A DNA stretch of 64,000 nucleotides. Source: Mucilaginibacter boryungensis. Lineage in GTDB: Bacteria > Bacteroidota > Bacteroidia > Sphingobacteriales > Sphingobacteriaceae. The stretch covers positions 868,001-932,000 of the forward strand of contig NZ_JADFFM010000002.1 of the NCBI RefSeq assembly GCF_015221995.1, read 5' to 3'. Under the pieces are notes generated by a model, which did no database searches, was not told where the DNA came from, and was given only the letters and a program-made list of their open reading frames with translations. Positions 27,088-35,182 of the stretch are shown in pieces. The position numbers were made by a program, and so were the translations under genes. The first letter of the stretch is position 1; every line of letters begins with the position of its first letter.

Positions 27088-28283
27088 ACTTTTGAAAATA
27101 TTAATGAGGTGCAATTACCGCCAAACCCGAATGAATTAGACATGACATGTTCGATAGGCTGGTCTTCCCTAAAACGCGTTTCGGGCGAGAAGGGTAATTC
27201 TTCCATCTGTGTTTGAAAACGAAGATTAGGATAAATAATATGATGTTTCACAGCTAACGCTGAAAATACTGCCTCGATACCGCCGCTGGCCCCCAGGGTA
27301 TGCCCCGTGAACGATTTGGTGGAACTCATGGGCGGGTAATGGGGATTGAACAATCGTTTAATAGCTGACCCCTCGGCGCTATCATTATTAGGTGTGCCTG
27401 TGCCATGCAGGTTAATATAGTCGATATCTTGTGGCTGCAGGCCCGCACGTTTTAAAGCGCCCTGCATGGCCATGTACGACCCAACACCATCAGGCGATGA
27501 GGCCGTTTGATGATAGGCATCATTACTGTTTTGATAACCGCTCAGTTGGCAATAAACTTCTTTTGTCAACGTCGCTTTTACCCTATCGGATACCAGTACT
27601 ACGTAACCTGCCCCTTCACCTAAATTAAGCCCTTCACGGTTTTGATCGAACGGGCGGCAAAACTCCTTATCCAATATCATCAGCGTGTTGAAGCCATTCA
27701 GCGTAAACTTGGTCAGTGCATCGGCACCGCCGGCAACGGCAACGTCTAATAAGCCATTTCTTATTAACCGCGCGCCATAAAATACAGCGTTAGCCGATGA
27801 TGAGCAAGCGGTGCTCAACGTAGTCATAAAACCGGTGATGCCCAACTGGGTTGCCACCAGTTCGGTCATGCTACCGCATTCGTGATCGTATACGTTTTTG
27901 AGTTTACCTTTGCTGTTATCCTTTAAAAACTCAATAAAAAAATCCTCGCTCCTGTCCATCCCGCCCACGGTATTAGCCGATACAAAACCGACGCGCAAAC
28001 TATTCATATCAGGGATCGCAGCATCGGCAATAGCTTCGCGTGCAGCCAACAAACTTAACAGCGTGGTGCGACTGGCATCAAGCGGCATCCCGGCTTTTTC
28101 GGCCAGTTCGTGGTTGGTCATTTTTACCTCGGCCACCGGCAATACACCCCGGTGTACCGATTCAAAATGGGTGATATCGCCCATGCCGGCGGCTTCATTT
28201 TTAAACGCGGCAAGGTGTTCCGGCACATTGTTCCCAATGGCGGAGATAACCCCTAATCCTGCTATATAAACCGGTGTGTTCAT
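27084..28283 (-). CDS. Aryl-polyene-type 3-oxoacyl-ACP synthase (KS)
   Basis: A 399-residue condensing enzyme with an intact triad: Cys160 (STACSSSAN), His293 (NLHGTGTP) and His328 (SFTGHTLGASGG). It overlaps the CLF-like gene by four bases, so they are made together. The product would extend an ACP-bound aryl starter with malonyl-ACP units. Upstream, 78 bases separate it from the small ketosynthase-like gene, a gap taken up by a palindromic element (28316-28375). Confidence 0.92.
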   Translation of the reverse strand: MNTPVYIAGLGVISAIGNNVPEHLAAFKNEAAGMGDITHFESVHRGVLPVAEVKMTNHELAEKAGMPLDASRTTLLSLLAAREAIADAAIPDMNSLRVGFVSANTVGGMDRSEDFFIEFLKDNSKGKLKNVYDHECGSMTELVATQLGITGFMTTLSTACSSSANAVFYGARLIRNGLLDVAVAGGADALTKFTLNGFNTLMILDKEFCRPFDQNREGLNLGEGAGYVVLVSDRVKATLTKEVYCQLSGYQNSNDAYHQTASSPDGVGSYMAMQGALKRAGLQPQDIDYINLHGTGTPNNDSAEGSAIKRLFNPHYPPMSSTKSFTGHTLGASGGIEAVFSALAVKHHIIYPNLRFQTQMEELPFSPETRFREDQPIEHVMSNSFGFGGNCTSLIFSKV

Positions 28284-28309
28284 TTATTTTTCGTCCAGCC
28301 TCTCCCTAA

Positions 28310-28375
28310 ATCCCTCTCCAGTAGAGAGGGACTTCAAAAAGTCTCCCCTTCCGGGGGAGATTTAGAGGGGGCTTT
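28310..28375. repeat. Palindromic element, CCCTCTCC family, copy 1
   Basis: The sequence holds two small hairpins (TCCCTCTCC with GAGAGGGA; CTCCCC with GGGGGAG) between outer arms AGCCTCTCCCTAAATC and GATTTAGAGGGGGCT, so it can fold as a branched structure. The right arm continues into the coding end of the next gene and supplies its stop codon. Related copies are at 41321-41402 and inside radA at 57705-57763. Confidence 0.75.
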
Positions 28376-28970
28376 TTATCTTCTCAACCGAAAACTCAGC
28401 TGCATTTTCTTTTTTAATCTTTTCCACCAAGAATAATTTGGCTGTATATTCCTGTCCCAAAACATCTATCCACCCGCAAATACAAGCTTGCAAAATGTTT
28501 TTATCCAACAGGTAGCTTACCTGCCGGTGAATAAAATCAGCGTCGAAACTTGGCTGTACAAAAAAAGCATTTTCTCCCTTAAAATTATGCCTAATGCAAA
28601 TTTCTCCGGCAACAATATTTGGCAGGGTGTATACAAACAGTGATGGGCTGGGCACATCTTTAAGACTATCGTAATAGCGCAAGTCCATATCCAGGCTGGC
28701 ATTGGCGTTGGCCAGCACGGTACCTACCTGTTCTGCATGGTAGTTTTGTTCGTTAAAATCTTTTAGCAATAATTCGGCAGTCAGCCAGCCCAGCTTGCTC
28801 AGGTTATCCATTTTATGAAACTTAGGATAGCTGAAATGGAAGTGCTGGTAAATAGACAGCAGCAGTTCATCTACAGTTTTACTATTACCCGCAAATACCT
28901 GTTCACCGTTCAGGTGAACCTGGTTGTTGCTGATACTGCAAGTGGCGGTGATATATTTTTGTGCTGCCAT
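28362..28970 (-). CDS. Ketosynthase-like (thiolase-fold) small protein of the pigment cluster
   Basis: A 202-residue protein that resembles the N-terminal part of a ketosynthase of the kind found in aryl polyene clusters (the 'Ketoacyl-synt_2' type), with LANANASLDMDLRYYDS and YTLPNIVAGEICIRHNFKGENAFF near the middle. No catalytic Cys-His-His triad is present. The start ATG overlaps the stop of the upstream KS as TAATG. The last residues (KSPL) and the stop codon lie inside a palindromic element, so the original end may have been different. The function is unknown, perhaps a structural part of the elongation complex. Confidence 0.72.
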   Translation of the reverse strand: MAAQKYITATCSISNNQVHLNGEQVFAGNSKTVDELLLSIYQHFHFSYPKFHKMDNLSKLGWLTAELLLKDFNEQNYHAEQVGTVLANANASLDMDLRYYDSLKDVPSPSLFVYTLPNIVAGEICIRHNFKGENAFFVQPSFDADFIHRQVSYLLDKNILQACICGWIDVLGQEYTAKLFLVEKIKKENAAEFSVEKIKSPL

Positions 28971-30115
28971 TATTTACTAAATATCATTGCCGCGTTACAT
29001 CCCCCAAAACCCGATGCTGTTTTAAGCACATGCTTAACCGGCATATGGGTTAATTGGGTACAAATATTTATGGGTTTGCTCACGCCATTTTCGGCATAAC
29101 CCAAACTCGGGAAAATAAGGCCATCTTTTATCGCATACGTAGCGATGATTGATTCTATCAATCCAGCCGCGCCGAGTGTGTGTCCGTAATAACCCTTTAA
29201 GCTGTTGGCCAAAACGTGCTGCAAACCAGCAAAATTAATGGCGTTGGCTTCCATTTCATCATTATAATTGGTGGCTGTGCCGTGCGTAGAAATGTAATCT
29301 ACATCGTGCGCGGTAATTCCCGCATCAAGCAGGGCCTTTTTTATGGCAAAACCCAGTTCCTCGCCTGTGCGCGATGGCCCTGAAATATGGTTAGCATCGT
29401 TACTGATGGCGCCGCTGCTTACTTTAACATCCGTATCGTTTTGCTTACGCGATGACAGGACAACTGTCGCCGCGCCTTCGCCAAGGTTCAACCCTGTGCG
29501 TTCTTTATCAAAAGGCCTGCAAACCGTACTGCTTAGCGCCTGGAACGATTGGAAGCCGGATAGCACAAATTTGGAAATGACATCCGCCCCGGCTACAACT
29601 GCATTTTCGTATTGGCCGGATTGGATCAAGCGCATGCCAGTAAGTATCGCCATAACACCAGAAATACAGGCATTGGATATTATGATAGGTTTATTAACAA
29701 AACCAAAATGATCGGTTACCAGCTGCGCTGAGGTATGCAAGGCCATACGATTATTTAGCGCTTCGGTATGTTTTTCTGTTTCCAGTAAACTGATATTGCC
29801 TTTTGTTGAAGAAACAATTAATACTGTTTTATCACCAAGGTAACCTTGTGGAAGCTGATTTATTACATCTGATATAGATGAAATTAATAAATTTTCAAAT
29901 TTGGTATAGTTTTTAACTATATTAACGGAATTTGGCTCAAATAATGCCGCTGCAATAGGGTCGGGGGTAATATCAAGATCGGTGTGATGTTTTACAGCTG
30001 AAATATTTTGCTTTAGCGATTGCAGGTTTTCATTTGTAGTTTTCCCAATTGGCGACAGAATATTATCGGCAACAATATATACATCAGGAATGACACCGGG
30101 GTTGTTTATTATCAT
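28970..30115 (-). CDS. 3-oxoacyl-ACP synthase (KS) of the pigment cluster
   Basis: A 381-residue condensing enzyme. I chose the ATG at 30115 (MIINNPG), 11 bases after the upstream stop; the longer frame would overlap it. The triad is Cys150 (SNACISG), His278 (STHGTATNYND) and His312 (GYYGHTLGAAG), all intact. GLNLGEGAATVVL is also as expected. This is a second complete KS in the block, beside the one at 27084. Aryl polyene clusters carry several such KS enzymes, thought to differ in starter or chain-length preference. Which step this one does is not known. Confidence 0.92.
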   Translation of the reverse strand: MIINNPGVIPDVYIVADNILSPIGKTTNENLQSLKQNISAVKHHTDLDITPDPIAAALFEPNSVNIVKNYTKFENLLISSISDVINQLPQGYLGDKTVLIVSSTKGNISLLETEKHTEALNNRMALHTSAQLVTDHFGFVNKPIIISNACISGVMAILTGMRLIQSGQYENAVVAGADVISKFVLSGFQSFQALSSTVCRPFDKERTGLNLGEGAATVVLSSRKQNDTDVKVSSGAISNDANHISGPSRTGEELGFAIKKALLDAGITAHDVDYISTHGTATNYNDEMEANAINFAGLQHVLANSLKGYYGHTLGAAGLIESIIATYAIKDGLIFPSLGYAENGVSKPINICTQLTHMPVKHVLKTASGFGGCNAAMIFSK

Positions 30116-30126
30116 TGCTCTCTCTG

Positions 30127-30552
30127 CTAATCTTCTGCATTTAAAAACACTTTCATTTCGCACCGGGCCGCCAATTCATTATTGCACCACACCTGCCCGG
30201 TGATAACACTTACGTTAAAGATTTGGTTTTCGATCTTTATTTCGGTCATGATATCGTTACCAATTGCAGGCAAAAAGAAAACCTCAAAATCCTTCACCGC
30301 GCCGATGTAGCCACCGGCAATAGGTTTGTTTTCGGTTTTGGCGATATGGCCAACCCTCGCCGCCGCGGTTTGGGCAATATTTTCCAGCAGTCCTCCCTCG
30401 CTAAAAGTTCCATTAAATACCATGCTATTATCTGCGCGAATAGTAAACGTACTGCGTGTTGTGGTTTCGTCGGAATAAGTGAGTTGCCCTACCATTACAA
30501 ACGGTGGAGCTTGTGGTAATAGTTCAAAAATATTTTGAGGCGCTAATTCCAT
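30127..30552 (-). CDS. ApeP-type 3-hydroxyacyl-ACP dehydratase
   Basis: A 141-residue hot-dog protein. The opening LLPQAPPFVMVGQLTYSDETTTRSTF and the central segment EGGLLENIAQTAAARVGH are typical of the ApeP group (the FabZ-like dehydratases specific to aryl polyene and flexirubin clusters). It would remove water from the 3-hydroxyacyl chain to leave the conjugated double bond. It lies 12 bases after the ketoreductase gene and 11 bases before a KS. Confidence 0.87.
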   Translation of the reverse strand: MELAPQNIFELLPQAPPFVMVGQLTYSDETTTRSTFTIRADNSMVFNGTFSEGGLLENIAQTAAARVGHIAKTENKPIAGGYIGAVKDFEVFFLPAIGNDIMTEIKIENQIFNVSVITGQVWCNNELAARCEMKVFLNAED

Positions 30553-30564
30553 GGCGATGAGGAA

Positions 30565-31293
30565 TTAAGAGTACAGGCCACCATTAACCGAAAGCACTTG
30601 CCCGGTAATATAAGCCGCTTCGGGGGCGGCTAAAAAGCCTGCGGCAAAGGCCACTTCTTCCGGAGTACCAAAACGCTTTGCGGGGATAATGCCCCGCAGT
30701 TCTTTTTCGTCCAGGCCTTCGGTCATGTCGGTTTTAATGAAGCCTGGGGCCAAAGCATTCACAGTGATGCCCTGCCGGCCGACCTCCTGCGCTAAAGCTT
30801 TAGTCGCGCCAATCACGCCCGATTTGGCAGCCGAATAATTAGTCTGCCCGGCCAAACCTTTTAGACCAGATAGAGAAACCACGTTGATGATTCGGCCATA
30901 TTTGCGCTGAAGCATACTGTTCAGCACTAAACGGGTCACATAAAAAAAGCTATCGAGATTAGTTTTTATTACGCTATCCCACTGCTCTTCGGCCATCCAG
31001 GCCATCAGGCTATCATCGCGGATACCCGCGTTATTTACCAGGATATCAATGTGGTGGTCTTCGTTGGTGTTTATCCAGTTGCCCAGCACATAACCAATGT
31101 TATCTTTATCAGCAACATCAAACGGCAGCAGTTCGCCATTCCCGCCATTTTCACGGATCAGCGCAAGTGTTTTTTCACCTTCGGTTAAATTGTTTTTGTA
31201 ATTAATGAGCACATAGTAGCCCATGGCCGCCATCTTTAAACAAATAGCGCGGCCAATGCCCCTTGATCCACCGGTTACTAACGCGCACTTCAT
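30565..31293 (-). CDS. FabG-type 3-oxoacyl-ACP reductase
   Basis: A 242-residue SDR. I chose the ATG at 31293 (MKCALVTGGSRGIG), one base after the ammonia-lyase stop; the longer frame starts with TTG and overlaps that gene. NADPH motif TGGSRGIGRAI, NNAG, the Ser in NVVSLSG and the YSAAKSG catalytic motif are all intact. It reduces the 3-oxoacyl-ACP made by the KS enzymes, the step before dehydration. Its place between the ammonia-lyase and the dehydratase makes it the dedicated ketoreductase of the cluster. Confidence 0.93.
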   Translation of the reverse strand: MKCALVTGGSRGIGRAICLKMAAMGYYVLINYKNNLTEGEKTLALIRENGGNGELLPFDVADKDNIGYVLGNWINTNEDHHIDILVNNAGIRDDSLMAWMAEEQWDSVIKTNLDSFFYVTRLVLNSMLQRKYGRIINVVSLSGLKGLAGQTNYSAAKSGVIGATKALAQEVGRQGITVNALAPGFIKTDMTEGLDEKELRGIIPAKRFGTPEEVAFAAGFLAAPEAAYITGQVLSVNGGLYS

Positions 31294-31294
31294 A

Positions 31295-32842
31295 TTATTC
31301 AAACGGGATAACGTGATCGGTAGTTTCCAGGTAGTCTTTTATCCTTTTGGCGTCTTTATATTTAGGCAGATCTTCCACAAATTTCGGGAAGATAGCCCTT
31401 ACATCAGCATAAACATTATGCGATGCCGACGATAATTTATCCTGGCAGCCCAGGTAATCTATCGCCTGTAAAACGGTCATTAATTGGATGCTTAATACCT
31501 CGAACGAGTTATCGATCACCTTACGGGTAATCAGCGCGGCGTTGGTACCCATGCTTACTATATCCTGGTTATCGTTATTATTTGGGATGCTGTGTACATA
31601 CATCGGGAACGATAGGGTCTGGTTCTCGGCCACAGTTGAGGTAGCGGTGAACTGCATGCCTTGCATACCAAAGTTAAAGCCCAATACACCCAGGTTAACA
31701 AAGGGCGGGAATTTTTGGTTCAACTTGCTGTTCAGCATATAGTTTAACTGACGCTCGGATAGCATGGACAGCTTAGTGATAGCCGTTTTCAGCTTATCCA
31801 TCTCCAGCGATACATAATCGCCGTGGAAGTTACCACCGTGGAAGATGTTTTGGTTCTCATGGTCAATCACCGGGTTATCATTAACCGAGTTCAGTTCGTT
31901 AACCACTACTTCTTCCGCATAGCAAATGGTGTCGTATATCGGCCCCAAAACCTGGGTTACGCAGCGCAGCGAATAGTATTCCTGCACCTTATCTTCAAAC
32001 ACTTCCTGATCAAGATTATCAGGATTATATAAATGCTCCGAACGGTCGCGGATCATTTTACTGTCCTTCAGCACATCGCGCATCATAGCGGCAATTTTAT
32101 TTTGCCCTTTATGATGTTTTACCACGTTCAGTTCAAACGAATAGTGGTCGTCAAAAGCCTGCACTACCTCGTTGATCATAGCCGATAACATCACCGACCA
32201 GCTCAGCAACTTACGCGCACGGATGATATTCACCATACCAATCCCAGTCATAGCCGATGTGCCGTTGATAATGGCCAAACCTTCGCGGATATGGATACTC
32301 AACGGCTTAATGTTAAACTTATTGAAGATATCCATGGTTGGATGGATAGCACCTTCAAACATTACTTCGCCTTCGCCAATTAGTACTAAGCCCAAGTGGG
32401 CTAACTGAACCAGATCGCCGCTGGCTCCTACGCCACCGTGTTCAAACACACAGGGGTTAATATCATGGTTGATGAGTTGCTTCAGCAGCTCGATCACATC
32501 GGTATGTACGCCTGAATAAGCTTGCATAAAGCTGTTCAAACGGGCAATCATCAAAGCTTTAACCAATTGCGGCGCCATCATATTGCCGCTACCCGAAGCG
32601 TGGCTGCGGATAAGGTTGTACTGAAGTTGCAGAATATTTTCTTCGCTCACCTTGTATTGCGCCATAGGCCCAAACCCGGTGTTAATACCGTAGATGAGTT
32701 TATTGGATGAGAATTGTTGCAGGAAATTGAAATTAACATTCACCTTATCCAGCGCGGCCTTATCAATAGCTACCTGTTTTTGATTGAATATAATTTCGGC
32801 AAAATCATTAAGAGAAAGCGCACTTTGTCCAATATTTATCAT
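31295..32842 (-). CDS. Aromatic amino acid ammonia-lyase, likely tyrosine ammonia-lyase
   Basis: A 515-residue enzyme; the ATG at 32842 is used because the longer frame starts with TTG. It has the MIO-forming Ala140-Ser141-Gly142, the catalytic Tyr51 in YGINTGFGPM and NPV, QDIVSMGT and SIPNNNDNQD segments. The specificity pair is Ser80-His81, the histidase-like form also seen, as I recall, in the Flavobacterium johnsoniae tyrosine ammonia-lyase, whose overall sequence this resembles strongly. It would convert tyrosine to p-coumarate and ammonia, supplying the aryl starter. It is the first gene of its operon, with a palindromic repeat upstream. Confidence 0.92.
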   Translation of the reverse strand: MINIGQSALSLNDFAEIIFNQKQVAIDKAALDKVNVNFNFLQQFSSNKLIYGINTGFGPMAQYKVSEENILQLQYNLIRSHASGSGNMMAPQLVKALMIARLNSFMQAYSGVHTDVIELLKQLINHDINPCVFEHGGVGASGDLVQLAHLGLVLIGEGEVMFEGAIHPTMDIFNKFNIKPLSIHIREGLAIINGTSAMTGIGMVNIIRARKLLSWSVMLSAMINEVVQAFDDHYSFELNVVKHHKGQNKIAAMMRDVLKDSKMIRDRSEHLYNPDNLDQEVFEDKVQEYYSLRCVTQVLGPIYDTICYAEEVVVNELNSVNDNPVIDHENQNIFHGGNFHGDYVSLEMDKLKTAITKLSMLSERQLNYMLNSKLNQKFPPFVNLGVLGFNFGMQGMQFTATSTVAENQTLSFPMYVHSIPNNNDNQDIVSMGTNAALITRKVIDNSFEVLSIQLMTVLQAIDYLGCQDKLSSASHNVYADVRAIFPKFVEDLPKYKDAKRIKDYLETTDHVIPFE

Positions 32843-32945
32843 GGGCAAAAATTAGTTTTTATTATAGATGTTTAATAGGGTTTAAAAGTATAAAAATTAT
32901 GGGGGTTATAAGCATTCTCAACAGCCAGCTTTGAAAAAAGTTTGG

Positions 32946-33026
32946 CATTGCGAGCGACAGTGTGGCAATCGCGTAGTATGATTTGTATGCTATGAGATTG
33001 CCACGTCGCTATCGCTCCTCGCAATG
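32946..33026. repeat. Palindromic element, CATTGCGAG family, copy 1
   Basis: Arms CATTGCGAGCGACAG and its near complement (CGCTCCTCGCAATG side) enclose inner arms GGCAATC/GATTGCC. It sits between the ammonia-lyase start and the end of the ligase gene. A related copy lies at 38629-38714 in the same cluster, also between transcription blocks, with the arms inverted. Confidence 0.85.
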
Positions 33027-33062
33027 ACGTAATTTTTTAAACTCAGAAAGGTAGTGTTTGTT

Positions 33063-34337
33063 TTAGCCAACGCGCCTATCAATAAACTTCACCGCTTTAC
33101 GCCCTGCTTCAGGGAATTGTATCTTAATAATTTCATCCTGGGTTAAGTACTTAATATGCGGACTAACCCTTAAGCGCGCCTGTAAATAAGCCCGTATGCG
33201 GTGGTCGCATTCCTCGCTGGTGTCCGATGGCACTAAGTATAGCTGTACCTGGTCGAGGCCTATCTCGTTGGAGTATATCTCTACCACAAAGTCCAATATC
33301 TCTTCGCGCTCGTTCAGCAGATCGAATAACGCGGGCGGATAAAGCGTTGTGCCTTTAAACTTAATCATCTGCTTTTTACGACCAATCAGCGGCGATAAAC
33401 GCAGACTATTCCTGCCACACGTGCAAGGCTCATCTAAATAAGTACAAATATCGCCGGTTTTGTAGCGCAGCAGGGGCATAGCTTCTACGCCTAAGGTAGT
33501 GATGGTTACTTCGCCCGGCGTATTTGGGGGCACGGGCTGATCGTTTTCACCCAGCAGTTCTACTATTACCAGTTCGGGTTGATGGTGGCCGCCTTTACCT
33601 GCTGTACATTCGGTGAAGGCCGTCTGCATTTCTGTAGAGGCATAGGTCGAGAATAACTGGATATCCCATTCCTCGGTTATTTTTTTGCCCAACATGTTTA
33701 GCGAAAAATCGGTATTGCGGATATTCTCCCCAATACAAATAGCTTTCTTTACCGATGTGCGGTTCATATCTATCCCATTAGCCTTAGCAAAGCCAATCAA
33801 TTTTAATATGAACGATGGCACGGCCACAATAGCCGTAGGCTTTAAGCGCTGAATAGTTTCCCATTGCAGCGATGGCACGCCGGGGCCTAAACGAATAATA
33901 CCCGCACCCATTTTTCGGATACCCGAATAGTAAGCTATCCCTGCCATAAACTGCCTGTCCAGCGTGAGCATTAATTGGTAAATATCGCCGGCCGAACCAT
34001 TGGCGCATACGAAGGAGTTGTATTCGTTTTCGGCTAACCGCAGCAGGTCGTTCTCGGTAAGTGGTACGGTTACCGGGCTGCCCAGTGTACCCGATGTTGA
34101 GGTATATTCAATGATCTTACTTTGCGGCACGCACAAAAAGTCGTTGTTACGCTGTTGCAGATCGTCTTTTTCAGTTGTAGGCAGCTTGGGTAGGTCCTGT
34201 AATGTTTTTATAGTCGCTATATCGATCTGATGTTTCGCGAAAAGCTCTTTATAAAAAGGGGAATTTGCTGACAGATACCGCAGCAATTCCTGTAATTTTT
34301 GCTCCTGTAGCTGGATGGTGCTTTGCGGTAGTGCCAT
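33063..34337 (-). CDS. AMP-forming aryl/acyl ligase (phenylacetate-CoA ligase-like)
   Basis: A 424-residue adenylate-forming enzyme of the PaaK/capsule-AMP-ligase type. It has YTSTSGTLGSPVTVP (the P-loop-like ATP motif), FSTYASTEMQTAF and GEVTITTLG, YKTGDICTYLDEPCTCGR, and a C-terminal lid domain. It is likely to activate p-coumarate as an adenylate for loading onto ACP, the step needed after the ammonia-lyase. Its ATG lies directly after the AcpS stop with no gap, so the two are coupled. Confidence 0.85.
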   Translation of the reverse strand: MALPQSTIQLQEQKLQELLRYLSANSPFYKELFAKHQIDIATIKTLQDLPKLPTTEKDDLQQRNNDFLCVPQSKIIEYTSTSGTLGSPVTVPLTENDLLRLAENEYNSFVCANGSAGDIYQLMLTLDRQFMAGIAYYSGIRKMGAGIIRLGPGVPSLQWETIQRLKPTAIVAVPSFILKLIGFAKANGIDMNRTSVKKAICIGENIRNTDFSLNMLGKKITEEWDIQLFSTYASTEMQTAFTECTAGKGGHHQPELVIVELLGENDQPVPPNTPGEVTITTLGVEAMPLLRYKTGDICTYLDEPCTCGRNSLRLSPLIGRKKQMIKFKGTTLYPPALFDLLNEREEILDFVVEIYSNEIGLDQVQLYLVPSDTSEECDHRIRAYLQARLRVSPHIKYLTQDEIIKIQFPEAGRKAVKFIDRRVG

Positions 34338-34712
34338 TTATTTTTCAATAACTACAACAGCCGAAGCCATGGATTTTAAATGGGTTAACGAAACCTGTAT
34401 GTTTTTAAGCTTCAGTTTTTTAAGGGTCGCCGCGGTTTCGCCCAAAAAGTTGATCTCGGGTTTACCGTTGGGGGCATTTAATATTTCAACCTCGTTAAAT
34501 GCAGTACCATCAAGCCAGCCGGTGCCTATGGCTTTAAAGAAAGCTTCCTTTGCGGCATAGCGGGCAGCATAATGTTCAAACCGGTTAGTTTTGGGCTGAC
34601 AGTAAGCAATTTCATGGGCAGAAAACACCAGCTCGCGAAAGCCGCTTTCCTTTTTCATGCTGCTCATCACGCGCTCAACTTCAATAAGATCGATACCGAC
34701 ACCTGTGACCAT
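34338..34712 (-). CDS. AcpS-type holo-ACP synthase
   Basis: A 124-residue protein with the AcpS hallmarks: GVGIDLIEVERV at the N terminus, RYAAKEAFFKAIGTG with the catalytic Glu-Lys, and LTHLKSMASAVVV at the end. It transfers 4'-phosphopantetheine from CoA to a Ser of ACP. Its neighbour at 34909 is the ACP, 196 bases upstream in transcription order. A second, unrelated PPTase of Sfp type is at 44393, so each ACP has its own type of enzyme nearby. Confidence 0.9.
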   Translation of the reverse strand: MVTGVGIDLIEVERVMSSMKKESGFRELVFSAHEIAYCQPKTNRFEHYAARYAAKEAFFKAIGTGWLDGTAFNEVEILNAPNGKPEINFLGETAATLKKLKLKNIQVSLTHLKSMASAVVVIEK

Positions 34713-34908
34713 TATTATTTAATCTTTAATCTCAAATCTAATAAAAAGGTTGGGATTTGTTTACCTGCATATGCAGCAAATCATGGTTTACATGGCTTAC
34801 AAAATTCAGCGATATTTTTAATATAAGTAATTGATTATCATCAATTTGATGGTTGAATCATCCTAAAAGTGTAAACCATGTTTTGTCCATGTTAAGGAAG
34901 CCGTATGC
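34713..34908. other. Gap between AcpS and ACP genes with a spaced inverted repeat
   Basis: The AT-rich gap holds CATGGTTTAC (34782-34791) and its inverse complement GTAAACCATG (34871-34880), 79 bases apart. Too far apart for a terminator, they could be regulator half-sites or a coincidence. No open frame is supported, and I see no clear -7 element. Confidence 0.35.
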
Positions 34909-35175
34909 TTATTTTTTTACACCGTGCGCCTCTATATAATCGGCCATGGTATTTACATCAACCAATATTTTGCGGCCCTCTTTCGGGTCCTGTATATTGA
35001 TGCCGTATTCTTTCTTCAACAGCACAATCAGTTCCAGCGAGTCGATAGAATCTAAACCCAAACCGTCGCCAAACAGGGGTTCATCATCTTTAATATCTTC
35101 AGGGGTAAGTTCAGTTAAATTTAAAAACTGTATGATCTGGACTTTTAGCTGTTGCTTCAGTTCTTCTTTTTCCAT
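34909..35175 (-). CDS. Acyl carrier protein 1 of the pigment cluster
   Basis: An 88-residue ACP with the phosphopantetheine motif GLGLDSIDSLEL; Ser43 is the likely modified residue. The acidic profile and helix III end with ADYIEAHG fit the family. It lies seven bases behind the ABC permease gene in transcription order. It may carry the coumaroyl starter or the growing polyene. A second ACP at 44141 is of a different type. Confidence 0.93.
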   Translation of the reverse strand: MEKEELKQQLKVQIIQFLNLTELTPEDIKDDEPLFGDGLGLDSIDSLELIVLLKKEYGINIQDPKEGRKILVDVNTMADYIEAHGVKK

Positions 35176-35182
35176 GCTGTAA

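Noticed and set aside
34782..34880. Spaced inverted repeat as a terminator or riboswitch
   Set aside because: The 10-base arms are 79 bases apart, with no further pairing between, so neither is supported.
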